The notes: generated from the letters alone by a model not told the origin. DNA of 64,000 nucleotides from JAGNNV01 sp031412915 (GCA_031412915.1 JANODX010000286.1:1-64000), one strand, 5' to 3'. Counted from the first letter of the stretch, positions 16,787-27,634 are shown. Numbers and translations: made by a program.

Positions 16787-17848
16787 ATGACCGACCTGCG
16801 AATCGCGGTGGTTCCCGGCGACGGCATCGGGGTCGAGGTGATCCGTGAAGCCTGCGCGGCCCTGCATGCGGTGGCCGCGGGAGCGGGGAAGAAGATAGCA
16901 CTCACTCCGTTCGATTGGAGCGCCGACGCCTACCTCAAAACCGGAACGACCCTGCCCAAGGACGCCCTGAAAATGCTGGGCGAGAACTTCGACGCCATCC
17001 TGCTCGGGGCCATGGGCGATCCCCGCGTTCCCGACAACCGCCACGCCGCGGACATCCTGCTGGGGATGCGCTTCGGCCTCGACCTCTACGTGAACCATCG
17101 GCCGGTGAAACTCCTGCACGCGCGTCTGTGCCCCCTCAAGGGTGTGGAACCGAAGGACGTCGACTTCGTGGTGTTCCGGGAGAACACTGAAGGTCTTTAC
17201 GTGATGATGGGCGGCAACTTCAAGAAGGGCACTCCGGACGAAGTCGCGACCGACATCGACCTCAACACCCGCAAGGGGGTCGAGCGCATCATCCGCCACG
17301 CCTTTGAGTTCGCGCGCGCCACCGGCCGCAGGAAGGTCCTGATGTCGGACAAGTCGAACGTCCTCATCCACGCTCACGATCTGTGGCAGCGCGTCTTCAA
17401 GGAAGTGAAGACGGAGTTCGAGGAGATCGCGGCTTCACACATGTACGTCGACAACCTCTCGCTCCAGCTCGTTCGCGATCCGAAGCAGTTCGAAGTGATC
17501 GTGACCTCCAACATGTTCGGCGACATCGTCACCGACATCGCGGCCGGCCTGCAGGGTGGTCTGGGCATGGCGGCCTCCGGCAACATTCATCCCGGAAGGA
17601 TTTCCCTCTTCGAGCCGGTGCACGGCTCGTCGCCGCCCATCGCGGGCAAGAACATCGCGAATCCCATCGGCGCGATCGCGACCGCCGCTCTGATGCTCGC
17701 TCACCTGGGTTGGAGGGACGAGGCGGCGCGCATGGAGGCGGCGATATTCGGCGCGGTGGAGGCGGGACAGACCACGCAGGACATCGGCGGGACCCTGGGC
17801 ACGCGCGAATGCGCGGCGGCGATCGTGGCTCGGATCAAGGCCGCGTAG
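16787..17848 (+). CDS. Isocitrate/isopropylmalate dehydrogenase-family beta-decarboxylating dehydrogenase
   Basis: 353 residues. GDGIGVEVIREA opens a Rossmann-like domain; VFRENTEGLYV, the metal-binding SNMFGDIVTD and the C-terminal EPVHGSSPPIAGKNIANPIG define the family. These enzymes oxidise and decarboxylate a 2-hydroxy acid with NAD(P)+. The FRENTEGLY loop is closer to isocitrate or homoisocitrate dehydrogenases than to classical LeuB, so the substrate is open. A LeuA relative and a LeuC/LeuD fusion follow about 4-6 kb downstream, with which it could form a complete 2-oxo-acid chain-elongation cycle. Confidence 0.85.
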   Translation: MTDLRIAVVPGDGIGVEVIREACAALHAVAAGAGKKIALTPFDWSADAYLKTGTTLPKDALKMLGENFDAILLGAMGDPRVPDNRHAADILLGMRFGLDLYVNHRPVKLLHARLCPLKGVEPKDVDFVVFRENTEGLYVMMGGNFKKGTPDEVATDIDLNTRKGVERIIRHAFEFARATGRRKVLMSDKSNVLIHAHDLWQRVFKEVKTEFEEIAASHMYVDNLSLQLVRDPKQFEVIVTSNMFGDIVTDIAAGLQGGLGMAASGNIHPGRISLFEPVHGSSPPIAGKNIANPIGAIATAALMLAHLGWRDEAARMEAAIFGAVEAGQTTQDIGGTLGTRECAAAIVARIKAA

Positions 17849-17895
17849 GCGCTGCGGGAGTCCGCCCTTCCCCCTCAGAGCAGTTCCGGAGGAGA

Positions 17896-18435
17896 ATGAC
17901 GGCCATGCACCTCACCGTCAATGGGGACGTCCAGGACGTGGACGCGCCCGACCACTGGACCCTGCTCGAAGTGCTCCGCTACCGGCTGGGCCTGACCGGC
18001 TCCAAGCAGGGATGCGACAAGGGCGATTGCGGTGCTTGCACCGTCCTGGTGAACGGAAACCCGATGATCTCGTGTCTCGTGCTCGCGCGCGAAGCCGAGG
18101 GTCGCGCCATCACCACCATCGAGGGACTGATGCCGGCTCACCTGGGCGCAGGCGGCGTCGGCGCCGATCCGGTGCAGGACGCCTTCGATCGATGCGGGGC
18201 GCTGCAATGCGGCTTCTGTCAGAGCGGCACGATCCTGTCGGCACGCGCCCTCCTCTGGGAGACGCCGAATCCCTCTGAAACCGAAATACGCAATGCTCTC
18301 GCCGGCAATCTGTGCCGCTGCACCGGATACACCCAGATCCTGCAGGCGGTTCTGCTCGCGGCCGCGCGGTCCCGCGGCGTCGATCCCGCGCCAAGGTCCT
18401 GGGAGACCCCGCCGCCGCCCAAGGAAACTCCCTGA
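17896..18435 (+). CDS. hcrC: Molybdenum hydroxylase [2Fe-2S] subunit (4-hydroxybenzoyl-CoA reductase gamma type)
   Basis: 179 residues from an ATG preceded by GGAGGAG. A plant-type ferredoxin domain holds one cluster (C40, C45, C48, C60 in GCDKGDCGACTV ... C) and a helical domain the second (C105, C108, C140, C142 in QCGFCQSG and NLCRCTGY). This is the electron-transfer subunit of xanthine-oxidase-family enzymes. The next two genes encode the other subunits and the FAD subunit has the cluster typical of 4-hydroxybenzoyl-CoA reductase, so I assign it to that enzyme type. Confidence 0.85.
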   Translation: MTAMHLTVNGDVQDVDAPDHWTLLEVLRYRLGLTGSKQGCDKGDCGACTVLVNGNPMISCLVLAREAEGRAITTIEGLMPAHLGAGGVGADPVQDAFDRCGALQCGFCQSGTILSARALLWETPNPSETEIRNALAGNLCRCTGYTQILQAVLLAAARSRGVDPAPRSWETPPPPKETP

Positions 18436-18436
18436 G

Positions 18437-20794
18437 GTGGCGTCGCGCGACCTTCACGGCATCGATCCTCCGTGGGGCGAGTTCCGCCACGTGGGCCGGG
18501 CGTCGCGCAAAGTGGACGGCCTGGCCAAGGCCACCGGCGCCGCGGTCTACACCGACGACATCTCTCTGCCCGGCATGCTGCACGCAAAGCTCCTGCGCAG
18601 CCCGCACGCCCACGCGCGGATACTCGCAATCGATACCACGCGAGCCCGGGCGCTTCCGGGCGTCCGCGGCATCATCACGGGCGAGGATTTGCCGGTGAAG
18701 TACGGCATCCTCCCCTGGACGCAGGATGAAACGGCACTCGCGGTTTCGAAGGTGCGGCATGTGGGGGAGCCGGTGGCCGCGGTGGCGGCGGTCGATGAGG
18801 ACACCGCGAACGAGGCGCTCAAGCTGATCCAGGTCGACTACGAGCCGCTGCACACCTACACCGATCCGTTCGAGAGTCTGAGCCGGAACGACCCGCCCAT
18901 TCACGAGCATCACAAGACCGGCAATATCTCGAAGCACGTTCATCTCTCCTTCGGCGAGGTGGATGCGGCCTTGTCCAGGGCCGATGTGGTGGTGGAGGAC
19001 GACTACTTCTTCCACGGCACCACCCACGCCGCCATCGAGCCGCACTGCGCTCTGGCGCGGTATGGAGCGGAGGGTGTGCTGACCTTGTGGTCGTCGACCC
19101 AGATCTCCCACTATGTGCACCGCGCGCTGGCCCACGTTCTCGGCCTGCCCGCCCACCGCATCCGGGTGATTCAGCCGTGTCTGGGGGGTGCTTTCGGCGG
19201 CAAGTCCGATCCCTTCAGTCTCGAATTCGTGACCGCGAAGCTCTCCATGCTGAGCGGCCGTCCGGTGAAGTTGCTCTACACCCGCGAAGAGGTCTTCTAC
19301 ACGCACCGGGGCCGTCATCCGATGCACATGCGCTACAAGACGGGAGCCACCCGCGATGGTCGCCTGACCGGGGTGGACGCGAAGATCGTGATCGATGGCG
19401 GCGCCTACAGTTCCTTTGGCCTCGTGACCACGTACTACGCCGGCCAGCTGCTGACCGGCCCCTACGATTTCCCGACCTATCGCTTCGACAGCACCCGCGT
19501 GTTCACCAACAAGCCGGCGTGCGGCCCCAAGCGGGGCCACGGGTCGGTGCAGCCGCGATTCGCCTTCGAGGTGCAGCTCGACGAGATAGCCGAGAAGCTG
19601 AACATGGATCCCATTGAGATCCGGCGGCGTAATCTGATCGCCGCGTCCACCACCACGGTCAATGGCCAGCGCATCACCTCGAACGGGGTGGCGCAGTGCC
19701 TCGACTTCGTGGAGAAGGCGAGCGGCTGGACTTCGAGGCGCGGCCGACTCGGGCCGGGTCGCGGCCTGGGCGTCGCCGCGTCGATGTACATCTCGGGGAC
19801 CAACTATCCGATCTATCCGAACCCGATGCCGCAGGCCGCGGTCCAGCTCAAGGTCGACCGGTCGGGTCTGGTCACGGTATTCAGCGGCGCCAACGACATC
19901 GGCCAGGGCTCGAACTCCGTGGCCCAGTACCTGGTGGCCGAGGAACTGGGCCTCGCCCTCGATCAGGTGCGCGTGGTGTCGGCCGACACCGACCTGTGCC
20001 CCGTGGATCTGGGTGCTTACTCCAGCCGCGAGACGTTCATGGTGGGCAACGCCCTCATCGACGCCTGCCGCAAAATTCGTCCGCAGCTCGTGCAGGCGGT
20101 GGCCGATAAGTGGAAGGTGGACGGGACGCGCATTCGATTCGTCAATGGCGTGGTCGGGGATCTCGAGGATGCGTCCCATTCGATGAGCGCCACCGAGGCG
20201 ATCTGCCTCGCCGAAGAACGGTTCGACGCGCTGGGCGCCACCGGGGCCTACAACACGCCCACCCTGGGCGGCGACTACCGCGGCGGCACCATCGGGGCTT
20301 CTCCGGCCTACTCGTTCACCGCGCATGTGGCGGAGGTCTCGGTGGACATCGAAACCGGTCGGATCACCTGCCCCAACGTGTGGATCGCGCACGATTGCGG
20401 GCGGGCGCTCAACCCCATGCTGGTGGCGGGTCAGATGGAAGGCTCGGCCTACATGGGGGTTGCCGAGGCCCTGATGGAGCACCACGACGTGTATCCCTCC
20501 GGCCTGCACAAAGGGCCGTCGCTGCTCGATTACCGGATTCCAACCTCCGTCGATACGCCGGCGCTGCATGCGCTGATCGTGGAAAGCCTTGACCCCGAGG
20601 GTCCCTACGGCGCCAAGGAGGCGGGCGAAGGACCGCTCCACCCGTCGATTCCCGCCATCTCGAACGCGGTCTTCGACGCGGTGGGCATAAGGCTTCGCCA
20701 GTTGCCCTTCACTCCAGGCCGGGTTCTCACCGCGTTGCGCGCACGTGCGAAGGAAGTGTCCGCTGAAACGGCGCGTGCCGGAGGCCCCCGCTGA
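18437..20794 (+). CDS. hcrA: Molybdenum hydroxylase catalytic subunit (4-hydroxybenzoyl-CoA reductase alpha type)
   Basis: 785 residues from a GTG one base after the previous stop. Family features are HVGRASRKVDGLAKATGAAVYTDD at the start, GGAFGGK (cofactor binding), AEVSVDIETGRITCP and the C-terminal GAKEAGEGP whose Glu is the base at the Mo centre. The pyranopterin-Mo cofactor and a long substrate funnel are expected. In Thauera the enzyme removes the para-hydroxyl from 4-hydroxybenzoyl-CoA by reduction; the exact substrate here is inferred only from the neighbouring FAD subunit. Confidence 0.85.
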   Translation: MASRDLHGIDPPWGEFRHVGRASRKVDGLAKATGAAVYTDDISLPGMLHAKLLRSPHAHARILAIDTTRARALPGVRGIITGEDLPVKYGILPWTQDETALAVSKVRHVGEPVAAVAAVDEDTANEALKLIQVDYEPLHTYTDPFESLSRNDPPIHEHHKTGNISKHVHLSFGEVDAALSRADVVVEDDYFFHGTTHAAIEPHCALARYGAEGVLTLWSSTQISHYVHRALAHVLGLPAHRIRVIQPCLGGAFGGKSDPFSLEFVTAKLSMLSGRPVKLLYTREEVFYTHRGRHPMHMRYKTGATRDGRLTGVDAKIVIDGGAYSSFGLVTTYYAGQLLTGPYDFPTYRFDSTRVFTNKPACGPKRGHGSVQPRFAFEVQLDEIAEKLNMDPIEIRRRNLIAASTTTVNGQRITSNGVAQCLDFVEKASGWTSRRGRLGPGRGLGVAASMYISGTNYPIYPNPMPQAAVQLKVDRSGLVTVFSGANDIGQGSNSVAQYLVAEELGLALDQVRVVSADTDLCPVDLGAYSSRETFMVGNALIDACRKIRPQLVQAVADKWKVDGTRIRFVNGVVGDLEDASHSMSATEAICLAEERFDALGATGAYNTPTLGGDYRGGTIGASPAYSFTAHVAEVSVDIETGRITCPNVWIAHDCGRALNPMLVAGQMEGSAYMGVAEALMEHHDVYPSGLHKGPSLLDYRIPTSVDTPALHALIVESLDPEGPYGAKEAGEGPLHPSIPAISNAVFDAVGIRLRQLPFTPGRVLTALRARAKEVSAETARAGGPR

Positions 20795-21816
20795 TGTTGA
20801 GGCTGCCCCGGTTCGAGCTTCGCCAGCCGACTTCGGTCGCCGAGGCCGCGGGCATGCTCCAAGACCTCGGTCCGGGAGCGGTGGTGCTGGCCGGCGGCAC
20901 CGACCTCCTGCCGAACATGAAGCACGAGTTGCTCACGCCCGCCGTGGTGGTCTCGCTCGGACGGATCGAAGCCCTGCGCGGCATTCGCGTCGAAGCCGAC
21001 GGCTCGATGGTCATCGGGGCCATGACCACGATTGCGGAGGTGGCTTCGTCGCCGGTCGTGGCCGAGCGTGCGCCGTGCCTCGCCCAGGCCGCGGGCCTGA
21101 TCGCCGGTCCGCAACTGCGCCGCGCGGGCACCCTTGGCGGCAACGTCCTGCTCGACACCCGGTGTCAGTACTACAACCAAAGCCATTTCTGGCGACAGGC
21201 GCTGGGGTTTTGTCTCAAGAAGGACGGTACCGCCTGCCATGTCGTGGTGGGGGGTGCGCGCTGCGTCGCCGCCGCGGCCGCCGACAGTGCTCCCGCCCTG
21301 ATGACGCTTGGCGCCTCTCTGGAACTCGAACGCGCGGGCGCTCGGCGCGCGGTGGCCGTCGAGGACTTCTGGGTGTCGGACGGCATCGTGAACCGGCGAA
21401 TGCTGCCCGGCGAGATCCTGGTCTCGATCCGGATTCCACCCACCCCGCCCGGGCATCGCGGCGCCTACGGCAAGCTGCGCGAGCGGGGCTCCATCGATTT
21501 TCCGTTGCTCGGTGTGGCCACGCGAATCGACCTCGATCCCAAAGGCGTCATCGAGCGGGCCGAACTGGTGCTGACCGCACTCGCGGCCCGGCCCCGTCGC
21601 GTAAACGAGGCATCCACGAGTCTGCGCGGCCTTCGACCGCTTACGCCCGCCTTCGACGAGGCGGTGCGCGAAGTGGCCGGGATGGCGGAGCGCCGTTGCC
21701 GGACGCTGTCGAATCTGTCCGGCGACACGGCCTGGCGTCAGGCTATGATCCCGGTGTACGTAAGGCGCACGCTGCATGCGGCGATCGCAGGCAGCGGTCC
21801 GGTGCATCACCTGTAG
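20794..21816 (+). CDS. hcrB: Molybdenum hydroxylase FAD subunit with extra [4Fe-4S] loop (4-hydroxybenzoyl-CoA reductase beta type)
   Basis: 340 residues of the CO-dehydrogenase-M/FAD_binding_5 family: VLAGGTDLLPNMK (FAD), LRRAGTLGGNVLLDTRC. The loop after GGN contains four cysteines at 124, 140, 148 and 157, with spacings 16, 8 and 9. From memory this equals the [4Fe-4S]-binding loop of Thauera aromatica HcrB (Cys122, 138, 146, 155), which xanthine and CO dehydrogenases lack and which lets the enzyme run in the reducing direction. The start codon overlaps the last base of hcrA. This is the strongest clue to the function of the three-gene set. Confidence 0.88.
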   Translation: MLRLPRFELRQPTSVAEAAGMLQDLGPGAVVLAGGTDLLPNMKHELLTPAVVVSLGRIEALRGIRVEADGSMVIGAMTTIAEVASSPVVAERAPCLAQAAGLIAGPQLRRAGTLGGNVLLDTRCQYYNQSHFWRQALGFCLKKDGTACHVVVGGARCVAAAAADSAPALMTLGASLELERAGARRAVAVEDFWVSDGIVNRRMLPGEILVSIRIPPTPPGHRGAYGKLRERGSIDFPLLGVATRIDLDPKGVIERAELVLTALAARPRRVNEASTSLRGLRPLTPAFDEAVREVAGMAERRCRTLSNLSGDTAWRQAMIPVYVRRTLHAAIAGSGPVHHL

Positions 21817-21920
21817 ACGGTCTCACCTGTCCGGGCGCGGCTCGTTCCAGGGCGCGCAGCGAAGGGTGAAGCCTGGCTTTGGGGGACCGTCCGGGGCGCC
21901 TCTGGCGACTGAGGTTGTCC

Positions 21921-23224
<1,304 letters not shown>

Positions 23225-23225
<1 letters not shown>

Positions 23226-25210
23226 TGTCCGACCCGACCATTCGATTGACCGCGGGCAAGCGGATTCTCTTCCTCACCAAGGACCCCGAGACCATTCGCA
23301 AGCAGCTTCGGGGCGAGTCGAACCTTCAGATGAAGGACCTCAGAGTCGACGAGTTGATGGATGACATCAACACCGACGCCATGACGCCCGCCTGGGCCTG
23401 CTTCGACTATCGGCCTCAGGCCCTGGCCCGAAGTGCGTACGCCGGGATCACCGTGGACGGCGAGAGATTGTTCTGGGACAACGCCCTCATCGAAGGCAAT
23501 TTCGAAGTGATCGTTTCGGGGAGGCGCAAAGGGGTGGGCTCGTCGCGCGAAACCGCGGTGCAGGCGGAGAAGTACGCGGGCATTCGTATCGCCATCGCCG
23601 ATGGTTTCGCGCCGATTCACGCGCGGAACAACATCAACTCCGGCGTCCTGATGGCGGGACACGATGTCCTGCTCACGCTCCAGGCCGGGGAAGAGGTTCC
23701 GCTGGAAGCGTTCATGACCGGCCGCGATCCCGTGACCCGGCTCATCATCCGGGCGGGCGGCCTCTTCGCCTTCACGCGCGCGGTGGCGAAGGGTGAAGTG
23801 CAACTGCCGGCGCCGACCACGGCGGCCCGGCCCATGACCATCGCCGAGAAGATCCTCCTCTCCCGCCTCGCTACCGGCCTCAAGCCTGCGGCTCTCAAGC
23901 CCGGTGACGCGGTGGCGGTGCGCGTCGATGGCGGCTTTTCCCACGACTTCACGTCGGCCCAGGTTCACTATTTCCTGACCGAGGAATACGGCCCTGGCTA
24001 CAAGCTCAAGAACCCGTCGAAGTTCGCGGTGTTCGAAGACCACATGCTCTACGCCCAGGACATGCCGTCGCTCGCCAAGTTCCGGCCGAAGCTCCTCGAA
24101 CAGAGCGAACGCCAGCGCGCATTCCAGGAGGCTACCTCGGTGCGCGCCTTCCTCGCGAAAGACGGCGTCTCGCCCGGCATCTGTCACACCGTGGCGCGGG
24201 AAAAGATGATCGAGCCCGGTGAGTTCATCCAGGCCACCGACTCCCATACCTGCATGGGCGGGTCGCTCAACTCGCTCGCCTACGGTGTGGGCGCCACCGA
24301 GTACGCGGCGCTTGTCTACTCGGGGATCACGTTCACCGAGACCCCGGGCTCCATTCGTTTCGAGCTCCAGGGCGCGCTTCGCCCGGGCGTGACCGCGAAG
24401 GACGTGATGCTCTTCATCCTGAAGGAATACGCGAAGCCGGGGAAGACCCTGGACCTCGTGATGGAGTTCGGCGGTCCCGGACTTGCGGCCCTTTCCCCGG
24501 ACGAGCGCGCGACCATGGCCAACATGGCCACCGAATGCACCGCGAAGGCCGGCGTCTTCGAGGGTGACGAGCCGATGATCGAATGGATCGTGGCCCATCG
24601 GCCGGGTGTCGAAGCGGACCGATTGCGCGCGCAGATCGTGGGGCCGGACCGAGGCGCCGAGTACACGGGCGGGGTTCACACCATCGACCTCTCTTTGATC
24701 GAACCGATGGTGGCGACACCCGGCGATGCCGCGAAGGGCATCCCGTCCGATCCCACCAACGGTGCGCTGATCAAGGACATCGGCGACGTGCGAATCGATA
24801 TCGCGTACGGAGGTTCCTGCACTGCGGGCAAGGAGGAAGACCTCGACATGTACGCCCGGGTCATGACCCAGGCCCTCGGCGCCGGCAAGCGCGTGGCGCC
24901 TTCCGTGAACTTCTTCATCCAGTTCGGATCCGAGTCGGTGGAGGCCTACGCCACCGCCAGGGGCTATCTCGAGGTGTTCGCGAAGACGGGCGTCCGGGTC
25001 ATCAAGCCCGGCTGCGGCGCGTGCATCGGGTGTGGTCCGGGGATTTCCGAATCGACGTCGCAGGTCACGGTGTCCGCGATCAATCGCAACTATCAGAATC
25101 GTTCCGGTCCGGGCGCTCTCTACCTCGCCTCCCCGCTCACCGTCGCGGCATCGGCGGTGATGGGCCGGATTGTCGCCTACGACCCGGAGATGTTCGAAGC
25201 GGACGCCTGA
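23225..25210 (+). CDS. Fused LeuD-LeuC type aconitase-family dehydratase
   Basis: 661 residues. Unusually, the small swivelling domain comes first (about 40-190: MDDINTDAMTPAW, SGRRKGVGSSRETA, ARNNINSGV). The large catalytic domain follows (about 270-660: FIQATDSHTCMGGS, YGGSCTAGKEED, PGCGACIGCGPG), supplying the three cysteines of the [4Fe-4S] cluster. Aconitase and AcnB place these domains differently, and LeuC/LeuD are normally separate. It should isomerise a 2-hydroxy or 3-hydroxy di- or tricarboxylic acid, probably the product of the upstream LeuA-like enzyme. The stop lies right before a repeat field. Confidence 0.85.
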
Positions 25211-25351
25211 GCGTGTCGAAGGGACAGGGACCATCGATAGCCTGGTCCCTGAGGTTGCCTGCGCTGAGCTTGCCTGCGCTGAGCCTGCCCGCACTGAGCT
25301 TGCCTGCGCTGAGCTTGTCGAAGCGTCGAAGTGTCGAAGCGTCGAAGCGTT

Positions 25352-25534
25352 GAAGGGACGTACGACTCCGGTCGCTGAGCGCAGTCGAAGGCACCGGGAC
25401 CATCGATAGCCGGGTCCCTGAGCTGCCTGCGCTGAGCTTGTCGAAGCGTCGAAGGGACCATCGATGGTTGCGAAGGGGAGGGATCCGGACCCGAGAGAGC
25501 CAACGGGAGTTCGTCGAAACGGCGATGCCGACGC
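25352..25534 (+). repeat. Long direct repeat, copy 1 (partner at 25625-25785)
   Basis: Both copies start GAAGGGACGTACGACTCC and run through CATCGATAGCCGGGTCCC, CATCGATGGTTGCGAAGG and TTCGTCGAAACGGCGA to GCCGACGC. They are almost identical except that copy 1 has an extra 22-bp repeat unit (GCCTGCGCTGAGCTTGTCGA and two more bases). This shows recent segmental duplication with unit gain or loss inside the field. Confidence 0.85.
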
Positions 25535-25624
25535 AACTGTGATGGCGGCCTCGAAAGCCTGCCCGCACTGAGCTTGCCTGCGCTGAGCCTGCCCGCACTG
25601 AGCTTGTCGAAGTGTCGAAGCGTC

Positions 25625-25785
25625 GAAGGGACGTACGACTCCGGTCGCTGAGCGCAGTCGAAGGCACCGGGACCATCGATAGCCGGGTCCCTGAGCTCGT
25701 CGAAGGGACCATCGATGGTTGCGAAGGGGAGGGATCCGGACCCGAGAGAGCCAACGGGAGTTCGTCGAAACGGCGAGGCCGACGC
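25625..25785 (+). repeat. Long direct repeat, copy 2
   Basis: Near-identical to 25352-25534, lacking one 22-bp repeat unit. The two copies are separated by about 90 bp of further repeat units. Confidence 0.85.
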
Positions 25786-25930
25786 GGTTGCGGCCGAGGG
25801 GCCGGACGCGCCTTCACATACGTGAGCCGCATGGCGTTCCCGAGTAACGGCGTGGGGCCCCCACCCCACGTGGTGTTCAGAGGAGCCTTCGCGGCTCACT
25901 CCGTTCCAGGCGCGCCCCTCGGCCGCAACC
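25786..25930. repeat. 17-bp perfect inverted repeat pair in the centre of the repeat field
   Basis: GGTTGCGGCCGAGGGGC at 25786-25802 and its exact complement at 25914-25930 enclose 111 bp, which contain smaller stems (GTGGGG around 25850-25870; GAGCC/GGCTC around 25883-25897). A partial third copy (GCCCCTCGGCCGCAGC) lies near 26260. Orientation of the flanking repeat units switches around this block. Confidence 0.7.
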
Positions 25931-26000
25931 TTATGGCGGCCTCGATGCAGCCGGTCGATGGACACGCCGTGGCGCAACGTGTGCCGTCGCAGCAATCCGG

Positions 26001-26068
26001 CCCCTTCGACGCTTCGACGCTTCGACAGGCTCAGCGCAGGCAAGCTCAGCGCAGGCAGCTCAGGGACC
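26001..26068 (-). repeat. Reverse-oriented repeat units, cluster A
   Basis: CCCTTCGACGCTTCGACGC, then ACAGGCTCAGCGCAGGC, AAGCTCAGCGCAGGC and AGCTCAGGGACC: the same unit family as 25211-25785 in the opposite orientation. Between 26069 and 26310 there is no gene, only short stems (GCGGGGC/GCCCCGC at 26190-26208; TCCATT/AATGGA just after). Confidence 0.8.
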
Positions 26069-26310
26069 GTTGTTGACGCATCGCGCGCCGTGTTGCGGGC
26101 GGAGGACGAGGGGCCTCGCTACCCTGCCGGCCCTCCGGCCCGGCGGGCACAGGCGAACTCCGTGGGGCGCAGGGATCCTCTGAGTCAAGGCGGGGCGGTA
26201 TGCCCCGCTCCATTCATTAATGGACGCGGTTGCGCCCCACGTAGGTGAGGCGAGGGCAGGCCCCTCGGCCGCAGCTTCTTGGTCCTCCGCGCGCCGTCGA
26301 AGTCATCGGC

Positions 26311-26564
26311 GGTCCCTTCGACGCTTCGACACTTCGACACTTCGACAAGCTCAGCGCAGGCAAGCTCAGTGCGGGCCAGCTCAGTGCGGGCCAGCTCAGT
26401 GCGGGCCAGCTCAGTGCGGGCCAGCTCAGGGACCGTGCGTCGCACTCTTTCCGTGGTCCCTTCGACGCGCTCAGGGACCCCGTCCGGCCGGCTCAGGGAC
26501 CCCCTTCGACCGTTCGACGCTTCGGCAAGCTCAGTGCGGGCAGGCTCAGTGCAGGCAAGCTCAG
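26311..26564 (-). repeat. Reverse-oriented repeat units, cluster B, with four perfect 15-bp tandem copies
   Basis: Begins GGTCCCTTCGACGCTTCG and holds four exact copies of TCAGTGCGGGCCAGC at 26366-26425. A complete minimal palindromic unit (GGTCCCT ... AGGGACC) sits at 26455-26479, and a last set of units runs to about 26564, ending 18 bp before the stop codon of the TolB-like gene. Confidence 0.85.
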
Positions 26565-26581
26565 GGTCTTGGGGCGAGCGA

Positions 26582-27634
26582 TCAGCCGGCGTTGCCCGCG
26601 ATCCAGCGGGGGCCGCCCGACTTGAATCCGCTTCCGAACGATTGGAGCACGCGGCGAGTCCCGGCGGAAGGATTGATGACCACGACATCCATGCCCCCGG
26701 TGGTGAGATTGGCTTCCGAGAACACGATGCCGTCCTTGTTCCAATCGGGGTTCGATCGGAACTGGTGCCCGGAGGCGATCACCTGCGGAGCGCCGCCGGC
26801 GGCGGGCACGGTCAGGATGTCCCAGGCTCCGCCCGCCACGCTGTTCGAGGTCAGACGGCGGAAGACGACACTCGCGCCATCGGGAGAATAGGCGGGCCCC
26901 GCGTCCGAGCCCACGAGGTACAGGGTTCCGGCGAGCGGTTGGCCGACGGTACCGCTATCCGTCAGCTTCACCTGGTTGGCGCTGGAGGCAAAGATCCAGA
27001 TCTCGCTCCGGCCTGCACCTGTGCCATCGATGCGTTCGTAGACCACGCGCGTGATGGCGGCGTTCACCCGCGCCCCACGCTCGCGCACGTTCGGCGTGAG
27101 CAGGATGCGCTGATTGTTCTGAGCGTTCGACTCGATCTGGTACAGATCCTCGGGACTCCCGTCGGGCGACGAGGCGTGGATGAGGAAGGTGCCGTCCGAC
27201 GCCCAGTCGACGCTGCTGTTGCTCCAGCCGTCGGGCAGGAAGGGCCCTTCGATCTGGCGGGCGAGGTTCACGAGCAAAAGGCTCACCCGGTCCAGATTGT
27301 CGAGACGGCCATCGCGGTTCGTATCCGAGTCGACTCTGCGCAGGGCTACCCGCGTGCGATCGAGCGAGGGTGCCGCCTCCAGGGCCTGGCAACCGTTGCA
27401 GAAAGTCAGCCGGGTAGCCTGGGAAGATGCGCCGGCGGAGAAGAGTTCGAAGGTGCTTCCTGGCTTCGGCGCCCAGGAATCGGAGGCGACGAACACCGTG
27501 TCCAGGGCGGAGGGCACGGAGGTGCTGACGGGAACCGGCGTCGTGGTGGGCGGCACGCCCGCGGTGCAGCCCGAATTCAGACAGGCCGCGAGCAGAATCA
27601 GGGAGAAGGCGCGGGGCGCAGGTATTGAATTCAT
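26582..27634 (-). CDS. TolB-like beta-propeller lipoprotein
   Basis: 350 residues. Leader FSLILLAACLNSGC has a lipobox (LNSGC), so it should be lipid-anchored. A Thr/Pro linker follows, then PD40/TolB-type blades: QATRLTFCNGCQALEAAPSLD, VDWASDGTFLIHASSPDG, DAGPAYSPDGASVVFRR and RSNPDWNKDGIVFSE. One stretch, DSDTNRDGRLDNLDRVSL, is dockerin/EF-hand-like and may bind calcium. No enzymatic motif. Convergent with the repeat field and divergent from the thiolase gene. Confidence 0.8.
   Translation of the reverse strand: MNSIPAPRAFSLILLAACLNSGCTAGVPPTTTPVPVSTSVPSALDTVFVASDSWAPKPGSTFELFSAGASSQATRLTFCNGCQALEAAPSLDRTRVALRRVDSDTNRDGRLDNLDRVSLLLVNLARQIEGPFLPDGWSNSSVDWASDGTFLIHASSPDGSPEDLYQIESNAQNNQRILLTPNVRERGARVNAAITRVVYERIDGTGAGRSEIWIFASSANQVKLTDSGTVGQPLAGTLYLVGSDAGPAYSPDGASVVFRRLTSNSVAGGAWDILTVPAAGGAPQVIASGHQFRSNPDWNKDGIVFSEANLTTGGMDVVVINPSAGTRRVLQSFGSGFKSGGPRWIAGNAG

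Larger units (their letters stand above)
25211..25785 (+). repeat. Forward-oriented field of TTGTCGAAG / CTGAGC palindromic repeats
   Basis: Dense copies of a GGTCCCTGAGCTTGTCGAAG-type unit whose ends (GGTCCCT ... AGGGACC) are self-complementary. Units are decorated by 15-bp iterations such as TTGCCTGCGCTGAGC (four near-perfect copies at about 25256-25315) and by GCGTCGAAGTGTCGAA iterations. Open frames here give only Ser/Arg/Ala-rich low-complexity peptides. No gene, promoter or RNA is supported in this stretch. Confidence 0.85.

Noticed and set aside
18110..20641. Long minus-strand frame opposite the Mo-hydroxylase subunit
   Set aside because: Antisense shadow of a gene with clear motifs; the product is low-complexity.
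25211..26564. CRISPR array
   Set aside because: Repeats are tandem or self-complementary with no regular unique spacers, and no cas genes are near.
25137..26891. Several ORFs through the repeat field
   Set aside because: They are Ser/Arg/Gln-rich translations of palindromic repeats in multiple frames on both strands with no ribosome sites.
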